Source of the DNA: Pseudoxanthomonas beigongshangi | GTDB taxonomy: Bacteria; Pseudomonadota; Gammaproteobacteria; Xanthomonadales; Xanthomonadaceae | DNA: 64,000 bases | Direction of reading: 5' to 3' | NCBI RefSeq assembly: GCF_016820515.1 | Contig: NZ_JADHDV010000005.1 | Span: 124,001-188,000 of the forward strand | Shown here: in pieces, positions 51,487-59,534 of the stretch | Layout: each line of letters opens with the position of its first letter | Numbering within the stretch: position 1 is the first letter of the stretch | The notes under the pieces: model-generated | The model's input: the letters and a program-made list of their open reading frames with translations, nothing else | Told to the model about the DNA's origin: nothing | Database searches by the model: none | Translations under genes and position numbers: made by a program

Positions 51487-52761
51487 ATGGCCGATGAACG
51501 GGACGCACGCCTGATGCATCGCAATGACGACGTTCTGGTCCTGGGAGCCGGCGCGATCGGGCTGTCCACCGCGCTGGCCTTGCTGGAAGCCGGGCGGACG
51601 GTGCAGGTGCTGGAAGCGGGCGAGGTGGGCGCCGGTGCCTCGCACGGCAACTGCGGCACCATCACGCCCAGCCACGCGCCGCCGCTGGCCGCGCCGGGCG
51701 TGGTGCGGCAGGCGCTGCGCTGGATGCTGACGCCGGACGCGCCGCTGTACCTGAAACCGCGCGTGGATCCCGCGCTGTGGCGTTGGCTGCTGCGGTTCGC
51801 CGCGCGCTGCAATCCACGCGACTGGCGCGAGAGCACGCACGCACGCGCGGCCATCCTCGATGATTCGCGCGCCCGCCTGGTGACCTGGGTCGAACGCTAC
51901 GCGTTGCGCTGCGAGTTCCAGGAAGAAGGGCTGGACTACGTGTTCCGCGATCCGCGTAATTTCGAGCGCTACGTGCGCGAATGTCAGGCGCTGCGGGAAT
52001 TCGGCATCGACAGCGAAATCATTGCCGGCGCCGAGTACGAAGCCCGGGAACCGGCCATGCGCGAAGGCGTCGCCGGCGCGATCCGGTTCCCCGACGACGC
52101 CCGTCTGCGTCCGGATCGCTACGTCGCCGAACTCGCGCGCGCCGTGCGCGAACGTGGCGGGGTGATCGAAACAGGGTGCCGCGTGCTCGGTTTCGACGAG
52201 GCGCGCGACGGCGTGCGCGTGCACACCGCGCGCGGAACGCGGCAGTGCCGTGAAGCGGTGTTCGCGCTCGGCGCGTGGACGCCGGAATTCGCTCGCCGGC
52301 TCGGCCTGTCGATTCCCATCCAGCCAGGCAAGGGCTACTCGGTGACCTACAGCCGTCCGGAGCGGGTGCCTAAGCGCCCACTGGTGCTGAAAGACCGTTC
52401 GGTCTGCGTGACCGTCTGGGACAGCGGCTTCCGCCTCGGCAGCACGATGGAATTTTCCGGCTACGACGACCGCCTCAATGAAGTCCGGCTGGCCGCGCTG
52501 GAGCGCGGCGCGCGCGAGTTCCTGCGCAATCCGGTGGGCGAGGTGGTGCAGGAGCGCTGGTGCGGCTGGCGACCAATGACCTGGGACGATCTGCCGCTGC
52601 TGGGTCGGGTTCCCCGCCATGAACGGCTCTGGCTGGCCGCCGGCCACGGCATGCTCGGCATCAGCATGAGCGCCGCCACCGGCCAGTTGATGTCCGACCT
52701 GATCACCGGCCGGCCGCCGGCCATCGATCCCCTTCCTTATCGACCGGAGCGTTTTTCATGA
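51487..52761 (+). CDS. FAD-dependent D-amino acid oxidase/dehydrogenase-type (DAO family)
   Basis: About 424 residues. The FAD-binding Rossmann motif VLVLGAGAIGLSTALALLEAGRTVQVLEAGEVGAGASHGNCGTI is near residue 15, with the DadA-like GNCGTI ending. Middle parts RWLLRFAARCNPRDW and ARLRPDRYVAELARAVRERGGVIETGCRV are typical of DadA/glycine-oxidase relatives. The C-terminus has WCGWRPMTWDDLPLLGRVPRHERLWLAAGHGMLGISMSAATGQLMSDLI. Start is at 51487 or 51514 (M-H-R-N-D). Its last codons overlap the gor start by 4 bases (ATGA). It oxidises an amino acid or amine; the substrate is not clear. Confidence 0.82.
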   Translation: MADERDARLMHRNDDVLVLGAGAIGLSTALALLEAGRTVQVLEAGEVGAGASHGNCGTITPSHAPPLAAPGVVRQALRWMLTPDAPLYLKPRVDPALWRWLLRFAARCNPRDWRESTHARAAILDDSRARLVTWVERYALRCEFQEEGLDYVFRDPRNFERYVRECQALREFGIDSEIIAGAEYEAREPAMREGVAGAIRFPDDARLRPDRYVAELARAVRERGGVIETGCRVLGFDEARDGVRVHTARGTRQCREAVFALGAWTPEFARRLGLSIPIQPGKGYSVTYSRPERVPKRPLVLKDRSVCVTVWDSGFRLGSTMEFSGYDDRLNEVRLAALERGAREFLRNPVGEVVQERWCGWRPMTWDDLPLLGRVPRHERLWLAAGHGMLGISMSAATGQLMSDLITGRPPAIDPLPYRPERFS

Positions 52762-54119
52762 AGCCGCAGACCGACTTCGACCTGATCGTGATAGGCGGTG
52801 GTTCCGGCGGGCTTGCCGGCGCTTTCCGCGCCGCGGCCCATGGCGCGCGGGTGGCGTTGCTGGAACCGGCGGATCTGGGCGGCACCTGTGTCAACGTCGG
52901 CTGCGTGCCGAAGAAGGCGATGTGGCTGGCCGCCGACACCGCCCAGCGCATCGCGCTGGCCGCGCAACTGGGATTCAAGCTGGAATCGCAGCCGCTCGAC
53001 TGGCGCGAGTTCATCGTCCATCGCCAGCGCTACATCGCCGGCATCCATACCAGCTACCGCAAGCGGCTGGACGAAAGCGGCATCGTCTGGATGCCCTGTC
53101 GCGGCCAACTGGTCGACGCGCATACCGTGGAGAACAGCGACGGCGCGCGACTGCGGGGCGAGCGCATCCTGCTCGCGACCGGCGGCCGCCCGCGCCGTCC
53201 GCCGGTGCCCGGCGCCGAACTGGGCCTGGTGTCCGACGACTTCTTCCAGCTCTGCGATCCGCCGGCGCGGGTCGCGTTGATCGGCGGCGGCTACATCGCG
53301 GTGGAACTGGGCGGCGTGCTGCAGGCGCTGGGCAGCCAGGTGGAACTGTTCGTGCGTGGCCAGCGCCTGCTGGAGGGATTCGATCACGAGCTGGCCGCGG
53401 ATCTGCTGGAGGACAATCGCCAGCATGGCCTGCGCGCGCACTTCGGCCACGCGCTGGCGGAACTGCGGCCGGCCGGTGACGGCAAGGTAGTGCTGGTCGA
53501 CGCGAACGGCGAACGCAGTGATCCCTTCGACAAGGTGTTCTTCGCCACCGGCCGAGTACCCAGCACCGCCAGCCTGGGCCTGGAGAATGCCGGCGTGGAA
53601 GTGGATGCGCGCGGTTACGTGCGGGTCGACGAATGGCAGGACACCACCATGGCGAACATCCACGCGGTGGGCGACGTGACCGCCGGACCCGCGCTGACGC
53701 CGGTGGCGATCGCCGCCGCGCGCCGGCTGATGGATCGCCTGTACGGTGGCAAGCCGGAGTCGCGGCTGGAGTTCCGCGATATCGCCACGGTGGTGTTTTC
53801 GCATCCGCCCATCGGCAAGGTCGGCATGACCGAGCAAGAGGCCCGGGCGAGCTTCGGTGACGCTGCCGTACGGGTCTACCGGGCACGCTTCCGCCCGATG
53901 CTGCATGCGCTGGCCGATTCGCCGCAGCGCAGCCTGTTCAAGCTGGTGTGCGTGGGCGAGGAAGAAAAGGTGGTCGGCCTGCATCTGCTGGGGGAGGGCG
54001 TCGACGAGATCCTGCAGGGCTTCGCGGTGGCGATCCGGCGCGGCATCACCCGGCGGGATCTGGAAGACACCGTGGCGATCCATCCGACCTCGGCCGAGGA
54101 AGTGGTGCTGCTGCGCTGA
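52758..54119 (+). CDS. gor: glutathione reductase-type flavoprotein
   Basis: A 453-residue pyridine nucleotide-disulfide oxidoreductase. FAD motif DLIVIGGGSGGLAGAFRAAAHGARVALLE; redox pair in GGTCVNVGCVPKKAMW (Cys-x4-Cys); second Rossmann GGGYIAVELGGVLQALG; FAD-binding NIHAVGDVTAGPALTPVAI; C-terminal HPTSAEE with the catalytic His. Sequence is closest to bacterial glutathione reductase. In the NADPH-binding loop, VRGQRLLEGFD keeps the first arginine but the residue six positions on is Glu; in E. coli GR it is Arg. It overlaps the DAO gene and is expressed with it. Confidence 0.87.
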   Translation: MKPQTDFDLIVIGGGSGGLAGAFRAAAHGARVALLEPADLGGTCVNVGCVPKKAMWLAADTAQRIALAAQLGFKLESQPLDWREFIVHRQRYIAGIHTSYRKRLDESGIVWMPCRGQLVDAHTVENSDGARLRGERILLATGGRPRRPPVPGAELGLVSDDFFQLCDPPARVALIGGGYIAVELGGVLQALGSQVELFVRGQRLLEGFDHELAADLLEDNRQHGLRAHFGHALAELRPAGDGKVVLVDANGERSDPFDKVFFATGRVPSTASLGLENAGVEVDARGYVRVDEWQDTTMANIHAVGDVTAGPALTPVAIAAARRLMDRLYGGKPESRLEFRDIATVVFSHPPIGKVGMTEQEARASFGDAAVRVYRARFRPMLHALADSPQRSLFKLVCVGEEEKVVGLHLLGEGVDEILQGFAVAIRRGITRRDLEDTVAIHPTSAEEVVLLR

Positions 54120-54242
54120 AGGGTCCATCGGGTCGAAGTCGCCGATCCGACCGGCGGCGGGCCGTGCCGACAGTTGGGTGACCTCCGGCACCTGAGAGGT
54201 GCGGGTGCCGGCGCTATGGTGCGCCGACACAGGAGAGCCGCC

Positions 54243-55709
54243 ATGCACCAGGACGTTTCCGTCACCGCCGCAACGCCCGGGCAAGCCGGTGCCGCGCTGG
54301 AGCCCGTCGATGCCGGCGAACGCATCGCCGCCCTCGACATCATTCGCGGCTTCGCCCTGATCGGCATCTTCCTGATGAACATCGAGTGGTTCACCCGCCC
54401 GATCAGCGAACTGGGCCGGGGCATCGACCCGTCGCTGCACGGCATCAATTACGCGGTGAGCTGGCTGGTGTACGTATTCGTGCAGGGCAAGTTCTGGACT
54501 TTGTTCTCGCTGCTGTTCGGCATCGGCTTCGCGGTGATGCTCGGGCGCGCGGAGACGCGCGGACGCCCGTTCCTGGCGCCGTACCTGCGCCGCATCCTGG
54601 GCCTGCTGCTGTTCGGCAGCGCGCATTTCGTCCTGATCTGGACTGGCGACATCCTGCACAACTACGCCATCACCGCGTTGGCGCTGCTGCTGGTGGTCAC
54701 CCGCAACTGGAAGCTCTGGCTGGGCCTGCTGGTGTCCTTCGCGGTGATGGCGGTGGCGTTGAAGTCCGACGCCGTGGTCGGGGCGCTGATACTGCTGGTG
54801 CTGGTCGGCGTGATGATGTTCTTCCTGCATCGCGGCAGCGTGGCGCGCTACTGGAAGTGGGGCGTGACCCTGTACTCGCTGATGTTCGTGCTGGGCTTGA
54901 TCGGCGCCGGCGTGACCGCGGTGTATCCGCAGATCCGCTCCCCGGAAACCGCCGAGCAGGCGGCCAAGCGCCAGGAACGCCTGGCCGAGCGCGCGAAGGA
55001 ACGGGTCGAGGAAATCCGCATCGACAGCCGCGGCAGCTACGCCGAGGCGGTCCGCTACCGTGCCGACAAGTTCGCCGAGGACATGCCGCAGGCCGCCGGA
55101 CTGAGTTTCATGGCGCTGCCGATGTTCATGATCGGATTCTGGTTCGTCCGTTCCGGCGTGGTTGCGCGGTTGCGCGAACACGCGGCACTGTTCCGGCGGC
55201 TGGCGGCGTGGACCCTGCCGATCGGCATGGCGATCACCCTGCTGAGCGTGTGGCTGGTGCCGAGCTTCCCCGGCGACGGCCTGGGCGGGCGCGATCCGGC
55301 GCGGATGGCCGCGATGTCGCTGTTCCAGCTCGGCGCGCTGCTGCTATGCCTGGGCTACTTCTCGGGCATGGTCCTGCTGCTGGGCACGCGCGCCGCCCGC
55401 TGGCTGGCGCCGCTGGGCTTCGCGGGCCGGATGGCGCTGACCAACTACATCGGCGCATCGATGATCAGCACGTTGTTCTTCTTCGGCTATGGCCTGGGTT
55501 ACTGGGGGCAGTTGTCCCGCCCCGGCCAGATGGCGTTCGTGGCGGTGGTGTTCGCCCTGCAGGTCGCCTTCAGCTGGCTGTGGCTGCGCCATTTCCGCTA
55601 CGGACCGCTGGAATGGGCGTGGCGCGCGCTGACCTATTGGCACCTGCCCCCCATGCGCCGGAGGCCGGATGTCGCGGCGGCGACGGATGGAACGGTGCAT
55701 CCGGCCTGA
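54243..55709 (+). CDS. DUF418 family membrane protein, paralogue with charged insert
   Basis: A 488-residue membrane protein. N-terminal block RIAALDIIRGFALIGIFLMNIEWF and VQGKFWTLFSLLFGIGFAVMLGRAETRGRPF match the DUF418 family and the gene at 48260. Compared with that protein, it has an extra charged segment (about residues 235-290, AEQAAKRQERLAERAKERVEEIRIDSRGSYAEAVRYRADKF) likely to form a soluble coiled domain. The C-terminus WLAPLGFAGRMALTNYIGASMISTLFFFGYGLGYWGQL is again shared. Function unknown. ATG 54243 is after GAGAG; an upstream in-frame ATG at 54174 adds a non-family leader. Confidence 0.85.
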   Translation: MHQDVSVTAATPGQAGAALEPVDAGERIAALDIIRGFALIGIFLMNIEWFTRPISELGRGIDPSLHGINYAVSWLVYVFVQGKFWTLFSLLFGIGFAVMLGRAETRGRPFLAPYLRRILGLLLFGSAHFVLIWTGDILHNYAITALALLLVVTRNWKLWLGLLVSFAVMAVALKSDAVVGALILLVLVGVMMFFLHRGSVARYWKWGVTLYSLMFVLGLIGAGVTAVYPQIRSPETAEQAAKRQERLAERAKERVEEIRIDSRGSYAEAVRYRADKFAEDMPQAAGLSFMALPMFMIGFWFVRSGVVARLREHAALFRRLAAWTLPIGMAITLLSVWLVPSFPGDGLGGRDPARMAAMSLFQLGALLLCLGYFSGMVLLLGTRAARWLAPLGFAGRMALTNYIGASMISTLFFFGYGLGYWGQLSRPGQMAFVAVVFALQVAFSWLWLRHFRYGPLEWAWRALTYWHLPPMRRRPDVAAATDGTVHPA

Positions 55710-55820
55710 GCCGACCGGCCTGGTCAAATCGCGCCGGGTTTAGAATGCGCGCATGGTTGAGCGCATTTCCCCCCACGCGTCACGCCTTCCTTGCTTCCGC
55801 GCCGCCGCGCCCGCTCTCCG

Positions 55821-56801
55821 ATGAGCAGGGTCGGGCAGGACGACGAGGCACAGCAGGACGAATCCGCCAGCGCGGTACTGGATCCGGAGGCGGCGCCTTC
55901 CGGCGCCGCCGCGCCGCGCCCGCTGCTGGGTGGGTTCGCGCTGGCCGCGTTGGGCGCCATCGCCTTTTCCGGCAAGGCCATCATCGTCAAACTCGGCTAC
56001 CGGCACGGCGTGGATGCGATCACGCTGCTGGCGCTGCGCATGCTGGTCGCGCTTCCGTTCTTCCTGCTGATGGGGGCCTGGGCCGCGCGCCGCGCCGAAC
56101 CGCTGGCGCGGGGTGACGGGCTGAAGATCATCGGCCTGGGTTTCTTCGGCTATTACCTCGCCAGTTTCCTCGACTTCGCCGGGCTGGCCTACATCACCGC
56201 CACCCTGGAACGGCTGATCCTGTACCTCACCCCGACCCTGGTACTGGCGATCGGCCTGCTGGTGTTCCGTCGCCGCGCCAGCCGCGCGCAACTGGTGGCG
56301 CTGGTGATCAGCTATGCGGGCGTAGTGCTGGCGTTCGGCCACGACTGGTCGCTGGGCGGTGGCAACATCGCGCTGGGCAGCCTGCTGGTGTTCGGCAGCG
56401 CGCTGGCCTATGCGATCTATCTGGTCGGCAGTGGCGAGATGGTGCGCCGGGTCGGCGCGGTGCGCCTGACCGCCTACGCCAGCAGCGTGGCCAGCGTGCT
56501 GTGCATCGGCCAGTTCCTGCTGCTGCGGCCGCCGGCGGATCTGCTGGCGGTACCGGCGACGGTGTGGTGGCTTTCGCTGCTCAACGGCACCGTCTGCACG
56601 GTGCTGCCGGTACTGATGGTGATGATGGCGGTATCGCGCATCGGTTCGGCGCTGGCCGCGCAGATCGGCATGATCGGTCCGGTCTCGACCATTGTCCTGA
56701 GCCTGTTGCTGCTGGGCGAGCCGATGGGGCCGTGGCAGGTCGCCGGCACCGTGCTGGTGATGTCCGGCGTGTTCGTGGTCTCGCGGCAGAAGGCCGCATG
56801 A
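55821..56801 (+). CDS. DMT superfamily transporter, EamA domain
   Basis: A 326-residue ten-helix exporter with a hydrophilic, acidic N-tail of 35 residues. First EamA repeat GGFALAALGAIAFSGKAIIVKLGYRHGVDAITLLALRMLVALPFF, second from LGSLLVFGSALAYAIYLVGSGEMVRRVG to the end VSTIVLSLLLLGEPMGPWQVAGTVLVMSGVFVV. Start could be ATG 55821 or a UTG/CTG slightly upstream; ATG 55791 lies in an Arg-rich stretch and is unlikely. It is followed by an MFS exporter in the same direction with 60 bases between, so a two-gene transport unit is possible. Confidence 0.83.
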   Translation: MSRVGQDDEAQQDESASAVLDPEAAPSGAAAPRPLLGGFALAALGAIAFSGKAIIVKLGYRHGVDAITLLALRMLVALPFFLLMGAWAARRAEPLARGDGLKIIGLGFFGYYLASFLDFAGLAYITATLERLILYLTPTLVLAIGLLVFRRRASRAQLVALVISYAGVVLAFGHDWSLGGGNIALGSLLVFGSALAYAIYLVGSGEMVRRVGAVRLTAYASSVASVLCIGQFLLLRPPADLLAVPATVWWLSLLNGTVCTVLPVLMVMMAVSRIGSALAAQIGMIGPVSTIVLSLLLLGEPMGPWQVAGTVLVMSGVFVVSRQKAA

Positions 56802-56861
56802 GGCGCGGATGCGGCCACGGCCTTCATCCTTCCGCCGGACCGGCGCGGGCACAATGAACGC

Positions 56862-58289
56862 ATGAACGCCTCCGGCCCGCCGACACCCGACACCGCCCTT
56901 CGGCCGTTGCTGTGGCTGGTGGCGGCCGGGGTGTTCATGCAGATGCTGGACAGCACCATCGTCAACACGGCCCTGCCGGCGATGGCGCGTGATCTCGCGC
57001 AGTCGCCGCTGCGCATGCAGGCCGTGGTGGTCGCCTACGCACTGACCGTGGCGATGCTGATTCCGGCTTCGGGTTGGCTGGCGGATCATTTCGGCACCAA
57101 GCGGATCTTCATCGCCGCGGTGACCCTGTTCACCCTGGGCTCGCTGGCCTGCGCATTCTCGCAGAACCTGCCGCAACTGGTGGCCTCGCGCGTGCTGCAG
57201 GGCATTGGCGGGGCGATGTTGCTGCCGGTGGGACGATTGGCGGTGCTGCGCGCGGTGCCGCGCAAGGATTTCCTGGCGGCAATGAGCTTCGTCACCGTGC
57301 CGGGCCTGATCGGGCCACTGATCGGCCCCACGCTCGGCGGCTGGCTGGTGGAAGTCGCCTCCTGGCACTGGATCTTCCTGATCAACCTGCCACTGGGCGT
57401 GCTGGGCACCGTGGCGGCGCTGCGCTGGATGCCGGACCTGCGTGGTCCGCGGGTGCGTTTCGACGCGCTCGGCTACGTGCTGCTGGCATTCGGCATGGTG
57501 GCGGTGTCGCTGTCGCTGGACAGCCTGTCCGACCACGCCGGGAGCCGCGGCGCGATGGTGGTGCTGCTGGTGTTCGGACTGGCCGGGCTGGTGGCCTACT
57601 GGCTGCACGCCGCGCGCGCCCCGCGGCCACTGTTCCCGCTGGCGCTGTTCCGGGTGCCGAGCTTCAGCATCGGCCTGCTGGGCAACCTGTTCTCGCGCAT
57701 GGGCAGCAGCGGCATGCCGTTCCTGATTCCGTTGATGCTGCAGGTCGGCCTGGGCTTCTCGCCGATGTCGGCGGGCATGCTGATGATCCCGGCCGCGCTG
57801 GCCGGCATGTTCTCCAAGCGCATCGTGGTGCCGCTGGTGCAGCGGTTGGGCTATCGCAAGGTGCTGGTCGGCAACACTGTGCTGGTGGGGCTGGCGATGG
57901 CCAGCTTCGCGCTGATATCGGCCGACCAGCCGCTGTGGCTGCACCTGCTGCATTTCGCCATCTTCGGCGCGGTCAACTCGCTGCAGTTCACCGCCATGAA
58001 CACCCTGGCCCTGCGTGATCTCGACGGCGATCTGGCCAGCAGCGGCAACAGCCTGCTGTCGATGACAATGATGCTGGCGATGAGTATCGGCGTTGCGCTG
58101 GCGGGCAGCCTGCTGGGCGTGTTCGGCAATATCGTCCTGCATCCCCTGCAGGGCCAGGCACTGTCGGCCTTCCGCTGGACCTTCGTCTGCGTGGGTCTGA
58201 TCACGATGGCGTCGGCGGCGATTTTCGCCCAGCTGCAACCGACCCACCGCATCCCGCCATCCAGCGTGAAACGCGCCGACCCGGGCTGA
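56862..58289 (+). CDS. MFS drug exporter, DHA2 family (MdtD-like)
   Basis: A 475-residue 14-helix exporter. The start LLWLVAAGVFMQMLDSTIVNTALPAMARDL with motif D1 (LDSTIVNTALPA) and GWLADHFGTKRIFIAAVTLFTLGSLACA (motif A) are those of the EmrB/QacA group. RVLQGIGGAMLLPVGRLAVLR and VPGLIGPLIGPTLGGWLVE form motif C/B, followed by SWHWIFLINLPLG. It exports drugs or metabolites with protons. No membrane-fusion (EmrA-like) partner is adjacent, which fits MdtD-like stand-alone types. Confidence 0.87.
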   Translation: MNASGPPTPDTALRPLLWLVAAGVFMQMLDSTIVNTALPAMARDLAQSPLRMQAVVVAYALTVAMLIPASGWLADHFGTKRIFIAAVTLFTLGSLACAFSQNLPQLVASRVLQGIGGAMLLPVGRLAVLRAVPRKDFLAAMSFVTVPGLIGPLIGPTLGGWLVEVASWHWIFLINLPLGVLGTVAALRWMPDLRGPRVRFDALGYVLLAFGMVAVSLSLDSLSDHAGSRGAMVVLLVFGLAGLVAYWLHAARAPRPLFPLALFRVPSFSIGLLGNLFSRMGSSGMPFLIPLMLQVGLGFSPMSAGMLMIPAALAGMFSKRIVVPLVQRLGYRKVLVGNTVLVGLAMASFALISADQPLWLHLLHFAIFGAVNSLQFTAMNTLALRDLDGDLASSGNSLLSMTMMLAMSIGVALAGSLLGVFGNIVLHPLQGQALSAFRWTFVCVGLITMASAAIFAQLQPTHRIPPSSVKRADPG

Positions 58290-58295
58290 GCCTCG

Positions 58296-59429
58296 TCAGG
58301 TCTCCGCCGTCGGCATGCTCGCGTCGGCCAACCAGTCCACCACCGCCTGCAACGCGTCCAGCCGGCCTTCGCCGGCATTGCGACGATCGCGGTAGATCGC
58401 CAACTGCCGATGCGCGCTGGTGCCGTGCTGGAGGATCTTCCACAGTTGTTCGAACGCTTCTCCTGCCGCCAACGCGACGATGTCCTCTTCCAGTACCTGC
58501 TGCAGGTTGCGGAGCATTTCTCGCACCGGCACCAGTCGGCCGCTGGCCAGATCGATCAGGCCGGCGTCATAGCCGTGGCGCTGTGCCCGCCACAGGTTTT
58601 CCGCGATGATCGCCTGCACGCCGGCGTCCAGGCCGGCGTGCCGCTCCGGATGGTGTTCGAGGTGCCGGACCAGGCAGCGGAACAGCTGCGCCAGCGCCAG
58701 CGCGTCATCGGCATCGGTGCAGCAATCCGGCACCCGCAACTCGAGGGTGGGAAAGCGCAGGGAAGGGCGGATCGCCCACCACAGGAAACTGGCGTCCTCG
58801 ATGGTGCCGGATTGCACCATCCGCGCCACGTAACGGTCGTAGGCGGCCTGGTTGGCGAACAGCGGCGGCAGGCCGGTGCGCGGGATTTCCTGGTAGGCGG
58901 TCTGGCGGTAGCCCATCAACCCGGTGGGATGGCCCATCCAGAACGGCGAGGAGGTGCTGACCGCCAGCAGCAGCGGCATGAAGGGTTGCAGGCGCCGCAG
59001 CAGGTCGATGCGCGCGGAGGTGTCGGCCGGTTGCACGTGCACGTGCAGCCCGCAGACCAGATTGCGATGGCCCAGCATCTGCAGCTGCTCCATCACCCGG
59101 TCGTAGTGCGGCTTGTCGGTGCTGCGCTGATCGCGCCACAGGCCCATGGGATGCGTGCCTGCGGCGAGGATGGCCAGGCCATGCTCGGCTGCGACGGCGC
59201 CAACCGTGCGGCGCAGGTGGTGAAGATCGCGTCGTGCCTCGTGCGGATCGTGGTGGACGTTGGTCTGCACCTCCACCTGGGTCTGCAGCAGCTCGCTGCC
59301 CACGCGATCGCCCAACGCCTCGTGGCAACGGTCGAAGAACGCCCGCGGCATGTGCCGCAGGCGCCGACGATTGCGACGGACCAGGAAGTATTCCTCTTCG
59401 AGTCCGAAGGTGTAGGGATGTGATTGCAC
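58296..59429 (-). CDS. ybdK: glutamate-cysteine ligase-like carboxylate-amine ligase, YbdK
   Basis: A 377-residue GCS2-family enzyme. It starts QSHPYTFGLEEEYFLVRRNRR (the G-x-E-x-E-F ligand motif) with a GTG codon, and shows ELLQTQVEVQTNVHHD, AAGTHPMGLWRDQ, CGLHVHVQPAD and SPFWMGHPTGLMGYRQTAYQEIPRTGLPP, then LRFPTLELRVPDCCTDADDALALAQLFR. YbdK has weak glutamate-cysteine ligase activity in E. coli; the true substrate is unclear. A hairpin at 59494-59521 lies upstream. It is convergent with the MFS gene, 6 bases apart. Confidence 0.88.
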   Translation of the reverse strand: MQSHPYTFGLEEEYFLVRRNRRRLRHMPRAFFDRCHEALGDRVGSELLQTQVEVQTNVHHDPHEARRDLHHLRRTVGAVAAEHGLAILAAGTHPMGLWRDQRSTDKPHYDRVMEQLQMLGHRNLVCGLHVHVQPADTSARIDLLRRLQPFMPLLLAVSTSSPFWMGHPTGLMGYRQTAYQEIPRTGLPPLFANQAAYDRYVARMVQSGTIEDASFLWWAIRPSLRFPTLELRVPDCCTDADDALALAQLFRCLVRHLEHHPERHAGLDAGVQAIIAENLWRAQRHGYDAGLIDLASGRLVPVREMLRNLQQVLEEDIVALAAGEAFEQLWKILQHGTSAHRQLAIYRDRRNAGEGRLDALQAVVDWLADASMPTAET

Positions 59430-59493
59430 GCGTGGCCTGTCCTGGAAGGAGCAGGTCGTTTATCGCATTGCCGGGGTAAACGTATTGTTCAGG

Positions 59494-59521
59494 GCCGCGT
59501 CGCCGATGACGGCGACGCGGC
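59494..59521. terminator. hairpin between S9 peptidase and ybdK
   Basis: GCCGCGTCGCC-6-GGCGACGCGGC, a perfect 11-bp stem 13 bases behind the S9 peptidase stop on the minus strand. There is no T-run after it. Candidate transcript end. Confidence 0.5.
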
Positions 59522-59534
59522 GTGAAGGCTCAGC

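Noticed and set aside
52737-58247. Minus-strand open frames of more than 800 codons at 52737-55181 and 55740-58247
   Set aside because: These are antisense shadows of gor, DUF418, DMT and MFS genes. They are rich in His/Gln/Arg, with no ribosome site or recognisable fold.
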